From assembly GCA_030686995.1 (NCBI GenBank), contig CM060680.1, positions 84,875,104 through 84,939,103 of the forward strand: 64,000 bases of DNA, written 5' to 3'. The notes beneath the pieces were generated by a model. The model saw nothing but the letters and a program-made list of their open reading frames with translations. It did not search any database and had not been told where the DNA came from. Within the stretch, counting starts at the first letter, position 1, and each line of letters starts with the position of its first letter. Position numbers and translations under genes: made by a program. Positions 50,393-61,260 of this stretch are shown here, piece by piece. This DNA is from Artemisia argyi (Eukaryota > Streptophyta > Magnoliopsida > Asterales > Asteraceae).

Positions 50393-51146
50393 CTGTTACA
50401 AAATATGTAAAATTTATTTCATAAAGTTGAATGTAGATATAACAATCTGAACCTGTAAATAAAAAAAAGGCGGCAATAAAACATTGGTGGATTAACTTAA
50501 CCCATTTTCGCACATTACACGGCCTGTCCATTTATGCATATGTTCATTGATTCAATAAAAAGCATTATGTTGTCAAATATTCTGATAAGTATGTCTATAC
50601 CCTCAAAAGTCAAACCATACATCAAATAGGCTTATCAACCAAATGTCTAATAGATGGCAAAATTGGCCATATTGTTTCAGTAGAATTAGCATAGTTTTTG
50701 ATAATCATATTTACCTAATTCATTCCTTGTCTAGGAAAAAATGAGTTGTTCACAGTTCAAGTAATACACACAAATCATTTGACAGTGACAACTTGAAACA
50801 ACTTAATAACATTTCATTCATACCTCATTTTGCGCTTTCACTTTTTGATCAACAACTTCCCTTGTTCTGTTATCCTTTTTGTTATTATTTTCTTTACTTC
50901 GGAATGCTCCACGTTTGCTGCAATTTTTTCATTGGCATCAGCCTCTGCTTCTATCCTTCCAAAAAATCCCGCCACATGCCGACCCAACTATCATTAGAGG
51001 AATGGTTCAATACTTTTACCACCAAACCAATCCAAACCATTTTTTGACCAATCAAAAGTATCATTTGAACTCGATGTCTGAGGGTTTACCTGATTTGCAA
51101 AGTGGAGCTGCAATCCAAAGTCTGATACGTTCATGCTGCTACCCAT

Positions 51147-51280
51147 ACGTCCAGTGTTCACCACTGCCCATGATGGTCCAAGTCCGCATACATGTTACTT
51201 CTTCAATACGTCCGGTATTCACCACTGCCCATGATGGAGCCTAGAAGCATAATGTGTTCACCACTGCCCATTATGAAGTC
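51147..51280. repeat. Three imperfect copies of a CACCACTGCCCATGATGG repeat
   Basis: TTCACCACTGCCCATGATGG occurs at about 51155 and 51218, and a third copy with CATTATGA near 51255. The first two share a longer ACGTCC(A/G)GT lead. Confidence 0.7.
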
Positions 51281-51516
51281 AGATCTTCTGTTTTGACTTT
51301 TGACGGCTATGATAAGCCACACCAAGTTTCCGATTTTGTCTTCCCTGGCCCTCCTATGAATTTCCGATCAACAAAAGTTAGAAACCTATGCTACATTGTA
51401 ATTGTAGTACACATAGTCAAATAGTTATTGGGTATTCGGGCGTCTAGGCTCGCATTACATAACTGAGTATTATTTGTGTATTTCGTTTTCAAATCACAGC
51501 CTCACACATAATCAGG

Positions 51517-51648
51517 TTCTACTCACCTGACGCGTTGGTTGGCGCGCTTCTTTCTTTCTTTTCCTTCTTCTTTGAGTTCTTCGTGTTATAATATTCCCCT
51601 TCAACAACTTCCTCGTCGCTCCCACAGCCCCACATACATTAGACTGCA
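51517..51648 (-). pseudogene. Possible DDRGK1-like exon fragment
   Basis: The minus strand ends at a consensus donor (CAG|GTGAGT) at 51516. One frame reads SDEEVVEGEYYNTKNSKKKE, then KKER. In the adjacent frame the last codons read EARQPTRQ. DDRGK1 (a UFM1-pathway protein of the ER membrane) has an acidic stretch followed by a lysine-rich run and EREAQRQ. The resemblance would need a 1-bp shift near the lysine run. Low-complexity charged sequence makes this weak. Confidence 0.3.
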
Positions 51649-51940
51649 TACATTCTAACGGTTACCGTGCATATTAGAGGAACATGACTGTCTTCGTACA
51701 ATGTGGAGACTTAATTAACATACTACATGCCGCTAGTGATATGTTGCACCTGCAAATCCAAAGATAAACAAAAGTTTTATCATCAAAAGTTGGAGTTGAG
51801 ACTGGTGTGTTAATCGTTAAGCATTGGGTGCACTACTGTTACAAAATCATAATTCATGCCCGTATTACTATTACTGTTTACTATCAAGATAAGTAACAAT
51901 GATAATGAAGTCATAAAAATGTTCTATATATCAAAGCTTA

Positions 51941-52007
51941 CCACCGCCAGCAGGCCAAGGATTGGGAAGTGGAATAGCATTTGGAGCAGGAGCGACAGTA
52001 GTTGTGT
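51941..52007 (-). pseudogene. Ubiquilin/DSK2-like exon fragment
   Basis: The minus-strand frame reads GTDTTTVAPAPNAIPLPNPW, then PAGG, and ends at a donor GTG|GTAAGC. Plant ubiquilins (DSK2), shuttle receptors that carry ubiquitinated proteins to the proteasome, have a PNxNPLPNPW motif in the linker before the UBA domain. Only this short piece is present. Confidence 0.5.
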
Positions 52008-52100
52008 CAGTACCAATGATAATGTTTCTGTATCAGCTAAGGTTGCAGTGGAAATGCATTTTTAGCAATAAAGAATAAACAACGAAATTAAAACAAATAC

Positions 52101-52190
52101 CTGATTCTTGAGATTGACCCATTTGGCATGTTCTACGAAGAGAAGGCTGACGCAAACCTTTAAGTACAGAGCGAGCCGGTTTCTTTTGCG
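52101..52190 (-). pseudogene. Unrecognised exon fragment with splice donor
   Basis: A frame reading PQKKPARSVLKGLRQPSLRR ends at a donor ATCAG|GTATTT at 52100, just upstream of the ubiquilin-like fragment. Family not recognised. Confidence 0.25.
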
Positions 52191-53199
52191 GTATTTTTTT
52201 TTAAGTACAACCACCTCATGAGCCATACATCCTGAACCGTATCCCATGAGCTAAATCCCCTGAACAAAAAAGTTACATTAGTTGCCACTGTCATTATGGT
52301 TTAATCAAATTAACTGGAATATGAGAGAAGATTTAAACTTCATTTAAAACTTTTTGTTAGTACTAATATAAAATAAACTTACAAATATGCACTTTCAGAG
52401 GTCTTCGGCTATAAAAGGATTATGGTTAACAGGTTAAAGGTAACTGAAAGTAAGTCGTTTACCTTTTCCTTACGTCAATATTTTCCTTAATCCTTTTTAT
52501 GCGTTAGCAGCATGAATTCTGATGAGTTCAACGTGCTCATGAGTTTTTTTTTTCTCTAACTTCTTTAGTTTCAACGACTTCATTTTATCTTCGACGTCGA
52601 TGCGAAGAAATTGGGACAATTTTTTATTTTATCTACTATCTTCTTTATTACTATCTGCCATTAAGAATTGAATAAAAAATAAAGACCCATTTTATAAATA
52701 TTCAGGCAGTGAGTCGTACGAAGGTATTCTTTCATCATCCAATCCACTTCTATATTGTATTGACTACACTTTATTCAGATCACTAATGGATAACTAAAAG
52801 TATAAAGTAGTTATGAGATGCTCACCTGTTTCAAAGTCAACGTGTTCTCTTTCGGAGATCATGACCAATTTCATAGCCCAAACCCACTCAAACATACCCG
52901 TTATAGTCCCTTTCAACACCCATTGCACCCACATATGAGCAGCTAAACATACTCATCTGAGGACCTAATCTCGCTTTTATTTCAGCTCCAAAACAGGTCC
53001 ATATTAGAGCCTTCTTCAGGCCCAAAACATATCCATTTCACTGCCAAAAAGTCTGTTATTGTTCATAAAGGGTTCCTGCCAACGAAAATCATTAAAAGCA
53101 AAATTAAAATTGAAAAATCAAAGAAACATGAAAGTAAACACAAACCAATTCTAGAGATTAGAATAACTGTTAGCACCTTTTTTCCCGTTGGAGTCGAAC

Positions 53200-53435
53200 C
53201 ATAAATCACCTGCGAAACTGTAACATCAAAAACAACAATAATCTTGCCTCAGAATTAAAAACTAAATTTTTTGAAGGCGTGGTCGGTGTGAAGCCAAATC
53301 CAGAAAACAGAAAACATGAAACACAAACATAAAACAACAATCTTCAGCTGGAAAAACATCAAACCTTAACAACTGTAGAACTCAAATTGTAGTACCAGTT
53401 GGTGCGTGGGAAAGAGAGCCGATGCGTGTAGTCGG
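53200..53435 (-). pseudogene. Two unrecognised exon fragments
   Basis: 53365-53435 has an acceptor (GTTTTGCAG), a frame reading DYTHRLSFPRTNWYYNLSST, then VVK, and a donor AAG|GTTTGA. The next begins after an acceptor TTTCGCAG at 53209 and reads VIYGSTPTGKKVLT. Together they look like consecutive exons. A promoter-proximal-looking segment with an ATG and donor (ATGTTTGAG|GTTAG) lies upstream near 53580. Family not recognised. Confidence 0.35.
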
Positions 53436-53818
53436 CTGCAAAACACCTAAAATTTATAAATAAACCTGAAATTAGCAAAACCCCCAAATTATAACAAAAC
53501 CCTAATTATAACAAAACCCTAAATTAAAAGTAAAGTGTATATCAAAATAAAAAAGCTAAAACCGATAACTAACCTCAAACATGCGATTTATGGGCTGGAT
53601 GAATGGAGGCAGGAGGAACCCTAGCGTTTGTGTGTGATATTTGTGTGATGTTCTTTCTGCTGTGTGCTAGGGTTGTGTTTTTGTATATATGAAACCCAAT
53701 TGCTACGGATCAATGGAGCAGCTACGGATCAATGGAAGAGGCTAAAAATGGCCCAAGAAATTTGGCGGGAAAAGCCCATAGCAAAACGGCGACGTTTGCT
53801 TTGTGTTTTAATATATAC

Positions 53819-54590
53819 TTTTAATTATTATTATTACTATTATTATGTACTAGCTCAATTTTTTCTTTTTTTTTTATGTGTGACTCAACTTTTAAAACCG
53901 CTTTTTGTATGTATCGCTGAATCGCAATACATCATAGTAAATCTATAATACATTCGTAAGTTGTAACATACAAAATGTGGGTGTAAATGTTGAGCACACA
54001 CAATAGAAGAAGAAAAAAAATGAGTACACACAGAAAAATTAAATAATCAGTTGAATAAAATTAATAAATATTATCTTTAATAATTACCACTAAATATGGC
54101 AGACAGCTTGCGAATATTAGTTTTCGTACATTTCGACAAGCTTACTTGGTACTTCAAATAGTTGAGCGTGTAAAAAAATCCTCTTTGTATTGTGTATTTC
54201 AAAAATGAGTGTTGACGCTATTATTGTATTGTTGCAAACATCAATGTTATATAATCTTGTTAGTATTTTCACTTATACGAGACTAAGTCTAATCATGACG
54301 AACATCACAACTGAAAATCGAACGCCACATCAATTTTTCATTCCATCACCAACTTTACTACTAAACAGGTGTAACCACTAATTTAACCATCAAATACACA
54401 TAAAATAACCTTACAAAAACATAAAAATAACATCACCACCTACACGCAAGTCGGTGGTGTGCTTCCAACATCTCCTCCAAAACCTATCACCATGCGTCAA
54501 TTTGGTGGTGGTGTAATAACTTTAGTGTGTCATAGGGGGAGTGGGTACGATACGTGGTTGAATCTCTTATTACCCTAGTCTGAGAATGAG
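53819..54590. other. Intergenic, no recognisable gene
   Basis: Begins with an ATT repeat (about 53823-53846). No coding region is supported. A TGTGGTGG-rich segment lies near 54440-54520. Confidence 0.45.
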
Positions 54591-54599
54591 TACGGATCT

Positions 54600-54985
54600 A
54601 ATGAAAAGAAAACTTTAAATGAGAAGAATGAGAAATAACTATAACCACATATTTGAGAAGTATCGACTCGTATTAGATGCATCTCTATTCATTTATATGC
54701 ATCACAATTAGTTTCGAAAGTGATTTTGAAGTGAAAACAATGCAAAATAGTACCAACAACAAATTTAACCCGCAGTGGATGAAAAACATATAAGATTCGT
54801 TTAACTTGATGAAATGCATCTAATATATGTATATGCATCAACTGTTTAGCTAGAAAATATATTAGGATGCATCTAAAAGGTTAGGGATATCGATGCACCT
54901 AATTCAAATGGATGCATCTCTAATGTGTAGTTATAGTTATTTCTTATCCTTCTTATTTTAAGGATTCATCTTATTTGATCATTGG
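54600..54985. mobile_element. Foldback MITE-like element
   Basis: GAGAAATAACTATAACCACA at about 54629 is matched in reverse by GTGTAGTTATAGTTATTTCT at about 54925. The outer arms (GAGAAGAATGAG / ATCCTTCTTATTTT) are also complementary. The loop contains several GATGCATCT words (54677, 54815, 54870, 54910). Ends and target duplication could not be fixed. Confidence 0.6.
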
Positions 54986-55083
54986 TTGTCTGAAAATTAC
55001 TTAAAACTTTTTATTTGAATATCATAATTTCATTAGTTTATTGTACGTAAATTTAAAAGAAATAGAATTGATAATCTTTTAAA

Positions 55084-55085
<2 letters not shown>

Positions 55086-55147
<62 letters not shown>

Positions 55148-55182
55148 GTATATATATACATATGTATATATGTATATACATA

Positions 55183-55229
<47 letters not shown>
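55086..55229. repeat. (TA)n microsatellite with TATG/TACA interruptions
   Basis: 144 bp of alternating TA, with GTATAC-type interruptions at 55141-55190. Confidence 0.95.
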
Positions 55230-55232
<3 letters not shown>

Positions 55233-55694
55233 ATCTAATAAACGGTGGTTTTGGACAACCATCCTAAGCGCGAAGCATTAAAATCAGGTTTAATTCTCTG
55301 ACGTGTTCTTCCATATTTAGATCTAAAGTACAATCGGTTTATGCCATGGTTTTTGTGAATCAAAAGAAGAAAGTCAGCAGGATGTGTTAATCTATTTTTG
55401 TAAAGTAGTAAATGCGATTTTAACAGTTTCATGGTCCATTATTGATTCAGTTACACCCGATTCTTCCTCCCTACGATTTGGTGTTGGTAGTAATATGTGA
55501 GTTTTCTAATTTTTTTCAATAATTTTGTACTTATTTATTTTAAATTGCTTATAATGTTATAAAGTATTCTTGAATCACATAGTACAGGTATTTTGATGAA
55601 TTAGTTTTGTTTCAATTGAATTCAATATATTTGATTTGATTTAGTCCAATTCAATTGTGTGGATGCAAAACCCCAAAAAATTGGGAGAATAATC

Positions 55695-55696
<2 letters not shown>

Positions 55697-55742
<46 letters not shown>
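55697..55742. repeat. Poly-T tract
   Basis: 46 consecutive T residues. Confidence 0.95.
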
Positions 55743-56258
55743 CCGATTCCATTCTGCTGTAGCAAAACCTTAGAAAAAATAGGGGAGAATTAATTGCATG
55801 AATTAGTTTTTATAAATTGGGGAAAAACTGTAGTCGATTGTTATTTTTTATCATATCAGTAATTTTTGGATTTTAGTTTTTATAAAGTGCAGGTTTTTCT
55901 TGATATATAGGAACTATATATTGAGGTTCTATAATTTGTTCTTATTCTTCTAAAGTTTACCATTCATTGCTTTTCTTAAGAAAAGTATGTAGGAAGAATT
56001 GAGAACAAATGTTTGGTTTGAGTTTTTTTTTTTTTTTGTAATAGCATTCTTGGTGGTGGTGGGACGTTATGTATATGAAAAAAGTATTGTAAGATTATTT
56101 AATGTTATTGCCCGAAAGAACTTTTCTACTGTGTTTTTGATGTAGTATAAACATATCATTAAGGGTGATGAGGTGGTTCTTTCATTCTTATTGCAAAATA
56201 AGTCTCTGAATCAAGTTTGTTAATAAGTGAACCTGATGTTTATTGTTTATGTGAGCAG

Positions 56259-56354
56259 GTGAAGATGAAGCTTAAAGACCATAACAAATGGATACCATGT
56301 CTTGCTTTCTCTAATGTGTTTAACGTCCTGATGTCTTCTGTTGCTGATTCTCAA
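56259..56354 (+). pseudogene. TOPLESS-like WD40 exon fragment
   Basis: Between an acceptor GTGAGCAG and a donor CAA|GTAAGA lies a 96-bp open frame of 32 codons containing KLKDHNKWIPCLAFSNVFNV, then LMSSVADSQ. TOPLESS/TPR co-repressors have KLKGHQKRITGLAFSNxLNV, then LVSSGADSQ, in a WD40 blade. Several conserved residues are changed (G to D, R to W, T to P), and the next exon (LCVW...) is not found downstream. I read it as a relic or captured exon. The next exon-like pieces (57267-57312, 58157-58223, 58310-58400) do not look like TOPLESS. Confidence 0.6.
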
Positions 56355-57349
56355 GTAAGAGAAATTAGATGATCTTTTGTGTTTCATTTGTTAATATTTT
56401 CTAAACTAAATTTAGCTATATTTAATGAAGCAGAATTGATGGTATTTCAGTTGAGATACAATTGATGGTATTTCGAAAGTTCCTGATTGTTACTTTCGTA
56501 GTTTTGTTTTTGAATATGCAAGGTGACTCGAGAGTTGAAAATTAGAAATTTAGCTCCAAGAGTATGTTTGCTATGATTACTCAGTTTATGTTAGGAAGCC
56601 GATAGTTTTGAGTATCAACAATTTCTGCTTTCAATGGAACCCGTTATAACTCATAAGAAGGTAATCATCAACCATTTGTTATTTAGACAATTTTGTTATA
56701 ACATTTGACCTGCTGATTGTTTTCTATAGTAATCCTTTTCCTTTTTTGTGTTAATCATGTCAGAGATGATCTCCGAAATCAAACTATTCAGCTTGCCAGT
56801 AAGTTCCTTACTTAGAGAACAGAAGTACCTGTAAACATTTTCATTTCACCAGAAAAAATCTACTAAAATCACTAATAGCTGTAGTATCATTATACCCTCA
56901 GTGACTCAGTCCCATGAACACATGAATAAACACAAATGTTTGATTTTGACAGCATGTCTTAATTTTTTTTTAATAATGACAGAAACAGATATTTTAAATT
57001 AAAATCAGTAGAATTATTTCTTTGACACGGGGTTGTATAATGAGTATTTGCCAACTACCAGAACAGGAAACGTTGAAATTGTTAACCACACCAGTACACA
57101 TCCAGCTAAGAGATCTAACTGTTTATTACTAAAGGGTTACAAATGTGTGATATTGTGTGATTTATAGCTCCTTGCATGTTTGTTAAGTCAATTATCCATC
57201 CTACAAAGACTGTTTTGTGGGATGGAGTAAAATAATCGAAATTTTTATGTATTTTTTGTTATGCAGGACAAAACTTGGAAAAAGAACCCCAGATGACGAA
57301 GTTAAGGAACCAGGTGAGGTTCTTATGTAGTGCAAACCGATAAAATTAT

Positions 57350-57727
57350 ATTAAACATGGCAAAATGGGGGCATACAACAGGGTCGGATTGAAAAGGGTC
57401 ATTTTATAGTACAGGTCGAAGCATGCTGGGTCAAATTGTGTTGACCCGTAAACACATCAATAAATAATTAATTTGTTATTTGTCATTACTTGAGTACTAT
57501 TATAAGTTTACATACATTAACCTTTGGTCCTTTTCAATAAAAAAGTTGAATAGGTTTGTATGCATTAGTGATAAATGTGGTGATACTTTAAACTTTTGTG
57601 ACCCATTTACGCTTTGGCTTATGTTTTAATTTTGACCTGTTTAAGCTAAAATACATGTACACATGCGAAATCTACCCATTCATGAGTAAATGGGTTGAAA
57701 TTGCAACTCAGTATTTTACCATTAAAC
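57350..57727. mobile_element. MITE-like element with 7-bp TSD
   Basis: ATTAAAC at 57350-57356 is repeated at 57721-57727. The 364 bp between begin ATGGCAAAATGGG and end GTATTTTACC, with GGGTCA/TGACCC words and a TGGGTTGAAA block inside. This composition is common in short hAT-like plant MITEs. Confidence 0.5.
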
Positions 57728-58710
57728 TCATCGCAATTATGCCATGATAAAGAATACATGATTTAATCATGTTATTTTTCCTGATTACACTCTTGATGAT
57801 TGCTATAGATTTAGTATAAAAGTTGCCGCCCTTATCTCAAAAGGCTCAAGGTTTATTCATATTTTTTTCTTATAGTACAGTTTAGCTGTCATAGGTACGG
57901 ATATAGCAATGTATTTTTTTATCTAATGATAAATGTTGCTACTAATAGAGACAATAAGATTTTAGATTCATGGCTGTGAATTTTCTTAGTCACAACAAAC
58001 ATCAGCCAAAAGTTCGTTCACCGTAAACAAATACACACACTTATAGCAGTAAAAAGTGAATAGATGTTTACACATTTGAAAGTAGTAAAAAAATGAATAT
58101 ACATTTTTAGTTTCTTTCATTAATCTCAAAATCCTATGATTTTTGTTTTTAACAGGTGATGTCAAGGTGCGTGGATACGTGCTCGAGAAGAAAAATTAAT
58201 ACCTTGAGAGCTTGAGTGATAAGGTGCTAATCATTTTTTTTAATATTTACTTTGTCATTGTATTCATTGGTTGTAGTATTTACTTTGTGACTTCTACATG
58301 TTGCAATGCTCGCCAACATTGATGTTATAAGGTTGCTGAGATCCTCAAGGAATGGACTGCATGGTTTAGTCAATGCCGAGCTATTGACATTAATGGTAAC
58401 AACATCTTCTTCTTGGTCTTGCCAAAAAATATTAACCACATATTTCAAATACGATTTTGAGTTGTTAAGAGCTTTGGTTTTGAGTACTGTTTTAAATTTC
58501 ATTTGATCGAATATTATTTGGATTCATAGGGCTAAACCTTAATGTAAATCCATAATCTTGCTACATTTACTTCTTTGTTTTGCACTATCCACTCCTCTTA
58601 TATTGGTTACGGGTTTTTTTATTTTTAAGCTTTTGTGATATGGGCTTACTTAGGTTATTGTTTGAGGATTAAGAATAAGTATACTTTAGTACAAATATAA
58701 GTTTATTTAG

Positions 58711-58846
58711 CTTATGACCTTATTTAGTTTCCGTAAACTTGGCAAGGTTACTTTTGTTGGATTACCTTATTTTCTCACCTTATGAGCTTATTTAGTTTCC
58801 GTAAAGTTGGTAACATTACTTTTGTTGGTTTACGAGGTTATTGGAT
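58711..58846. repeat. Two-copy 68-bp tandem duplication
   Basis: CTTATGACCTTATTTAGTTT at 58711 recurs as CTTATGAGCTTATTTAGTTT at 58779. Both continue with CCGTAAA and TTACTTTTGTTGG, with a few changes. Confidence 0.7.
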
Positions 58847-59039
58847 GATTGTAAGCTATCTAAAGCATTATGATTTGTGTCATGAAGTTTTAGATGTTAT
58901 TTGGATTCGCATCCATGATGTTAGCAGTAACTGTTTTACTTTTTCAAAAACAAAAGATAGCATCCACATTTTTTTAGTAGTCAGCATTCAGATCGATAAA
59001 AGGCCAATATCGTTGGTAAAACCAACTTAGTTGAATACT

Positions 59040-60379
59040 GAGGCGGACAAGAAAAAGTCGCGTATGTGTATTTGGTGCAAATTCTGTCGCGGCCTTCTGT
59101 TGTGGTTCCTATATGTGTTTCTGCAGTTCCGTTTTAGCACTGATCTTGGCTTTTAGTCGATCTGAATATGAGCTTCTATCAGAAACTGGCTATACTAATT
59201 TTCCTTCTCAAAATTGAAATATATCTACCACTATCATAGTTGCTTTCATATCTTATCACCTCAGCAGATACTGTAATCTACTTTAATTATTTCCATTCTC
59301 CACTATCTACTGGCCATACTTCTTGCTTTCAGAGGGTATGCCATTCTCATATTTGAATGTGTCATATTCTATGGCTTTTTGGACCCGTAGTAAAAGATAA
59401 GATTAATTTTTAGAAGTGATTTCCAAGATGATTACTATTTTGCACATAATGTTTGGTCTTACAACTTCTATAGCTTCGCTTATCCATGTAATCCACTAGA
59501 GGAAATTTAGTTTGAATAACTCCATATATGAATTACCGCTTGTGTATCCATTACAGTTTCCAAGTTTTAACTTTGAATGTAAAAATGGATGGTTGTATTT
59601 TGCTTATAACCCGTTTGATGTAATCCATATCCCAAGTTGACCCATTTATAAGGTTTATTGTTGGATAAGTTAGGTCAAGCTCTCAAGGGAATAAATTTAT
59701 TGCAGATGATTCTTTATGTAATAAGCTGCTAAAATGGTAAAGTTTAATCTGTACAATATTGATTGCTTTGCCACATTTTCTTTCAAACCCTTACTCAGTT
59801 GAACGTAAAGATGGTCGTATATTAGACTTTACTTTTGTAGTATGTTAGCGTTGTAACGTTGAACCATAAGAATAAAGATTTAGCTATTGTGACCCCTTGT
59901 ATGGTGTGACAACTGGCAAATTAGGGAGCTATTTTAAAACCCGCATTACTTTAAGTTTAATCATTTTTGAATATTTGAAATTTATTCGCGAGAAACTGTA
60001 ACTTTGAACCATGGTTTTGAATTTTGTGGTTTCTATGAAATTTAAATTTGAATTATTATTTCGATATGAAATTATTGTTGAGATGATTTAGTTGCACTAC
60101 GTCGACTCCGGCACTAGGAAAACCTAACAAATTTTAAAAACTTTTGAATAACGGTTGCGGTTATCCGTTAAACGAACGTTTTAATATTTAATTGATTCGG
60201 GAAAGTGTATTTGGAAATTTATGGCGACGTGTACGAATATGTTTGGCGACGTTTAATATTTTGAGAATGAATAATCATGTTACGGGAAAACTGATTAATA
60301 AAATTTCTTAAATTCTAAAGTTATTGTGGCTTATATTAGAAAAAGAGAACTAGAGGGACCAATATTGTAAAATTCGGGT
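59040..60379. other. Non-coding, no recognisable gene
   Basis: No supported frame. A short segment near 59041-59150 reads ADKKKSRMCIWCKFCRG but has no context. Confidence 0.4.
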
Positions 60380-61260
60380 AATATTACCCTAACCCTAACC
60401 CTTTCACCCTCATAACTTCATCTTCCCCACTCCCTCTCTTCTCCCTCTTGTCGCCACCACCTGCACACACCAACACCATCACCACTGCCGATCACCACCA
60501 CACACCGCCACCACCAAAACACTCCCTATACACTCCTCTTTCGTTTGTTGCACCACACGCGCCCCAAAAAGAAACCCCCCAGTTTTCTTGATTACCGCCG
60601 CGTACACACCACGCACCACCACACCACAGACATTTTCTTGGTTTGCACTTGTTTTGAAGGTAAGAAAACGCGTTTTACGCGCCCGGTTTGACTAATCCGA
60701 ATCAAACCCGGTTTCAATCTTAATTTGGGTTTGGATTCTAAGAGTAAAAAAATGGGATTTGATACAAAAAAATAAAGATGGTATCCTTGTGGTGTCGACT
60801 CACGACCTTTTGGTGCTCGGATTTGATTATTTGGGTTCGATTGGATGGAGATTTGTGGCTCGTTGGAGCTAGGCCGAGACCTTGTGGTCTTGCTGTTGTG
60901 ATTCTTGGCTCGATTTGGAGCTCAACGTGACCTCAAGGGTCCGTTGGTTGTGGTCATAGCTCGTTGGAGCTCAAAGTGACCTCAAGGGTCTGATTGGTTA
61001 TTGTTTTATGGCTCGGGTGAGCTTAACGTGACCACTATGGTCCGTTTGGTTTGATTGATATTTGATTGGAGCCTAGCCGAGACCCTCAAAGTCTCGGGGT
61101 TGGCTTTCATGGCTCGTAGTGTGAACCGAGACCCAAGTGGGTTTTCCGGTTCGTATTTGACTCGATGTTTTGACCCGTATATTTGTTATTTGGTGGTTCT
61201 CCTTGTAGTTGTATTATTGTTGTTGTCGTTGTTGTGTTTTTACTTGGGTCGAGAGGTGTA
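60380..61260. repeat. Pyrimidine-rich segment and degenerate tandem repeat, LTR-like
   Basis: Three CCCTAA units (60389 on) precede a C/T- and CACCAC-rich stretch to about 60650, then TTTTGAAG|GTAAGA (a donor-like site at 60656-60663). From about 60845 to 61150 six imperfect copies of roughly 50 bp carry GGCTCGTTGGAGCT..GTGACCTCAAGGGTC. The layout resembles the transcribed part of a plant Gypsy LTR, but no partner LTR is in the window. The ORF at 61055-61261 translates this repeat. Confidence 0.45.

Larger units (their letters stand above)
47666..53818 (-). mobile_element. Candidate Helitron carrying exon fragments
   Basis: At the left edge the minus strand ends with a perfect 5-bp-stem hairpin GGCGA-TCG-TCGCC (47673-47685), seven more bases and CTCG, then T of the flanking ATT tract. 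That resembles a Helitron 3' end (hairpin, then CTRR|T), with C in place of the first R. At the right edge the minus strand begins TATATATTAAAACACAAAGC, like plant Helitron 5' ends, but without a clear initial TC. There are no inverted repeats or target duplication, and both flanks are ATT repeat, consistent with insertion between A and T. The interior holds several spliced-exon fragments in the same orientation and no Rep/helicase, so it would be non-autonomous. Confidence 0.55.

Noticed and set aside
60389..60410. Telomeric repeat block (CCCTAA units)
   Set aside because: Only about three degenerate units precede pyrimidine-rich sequence. This is a telobox-like motif at most.
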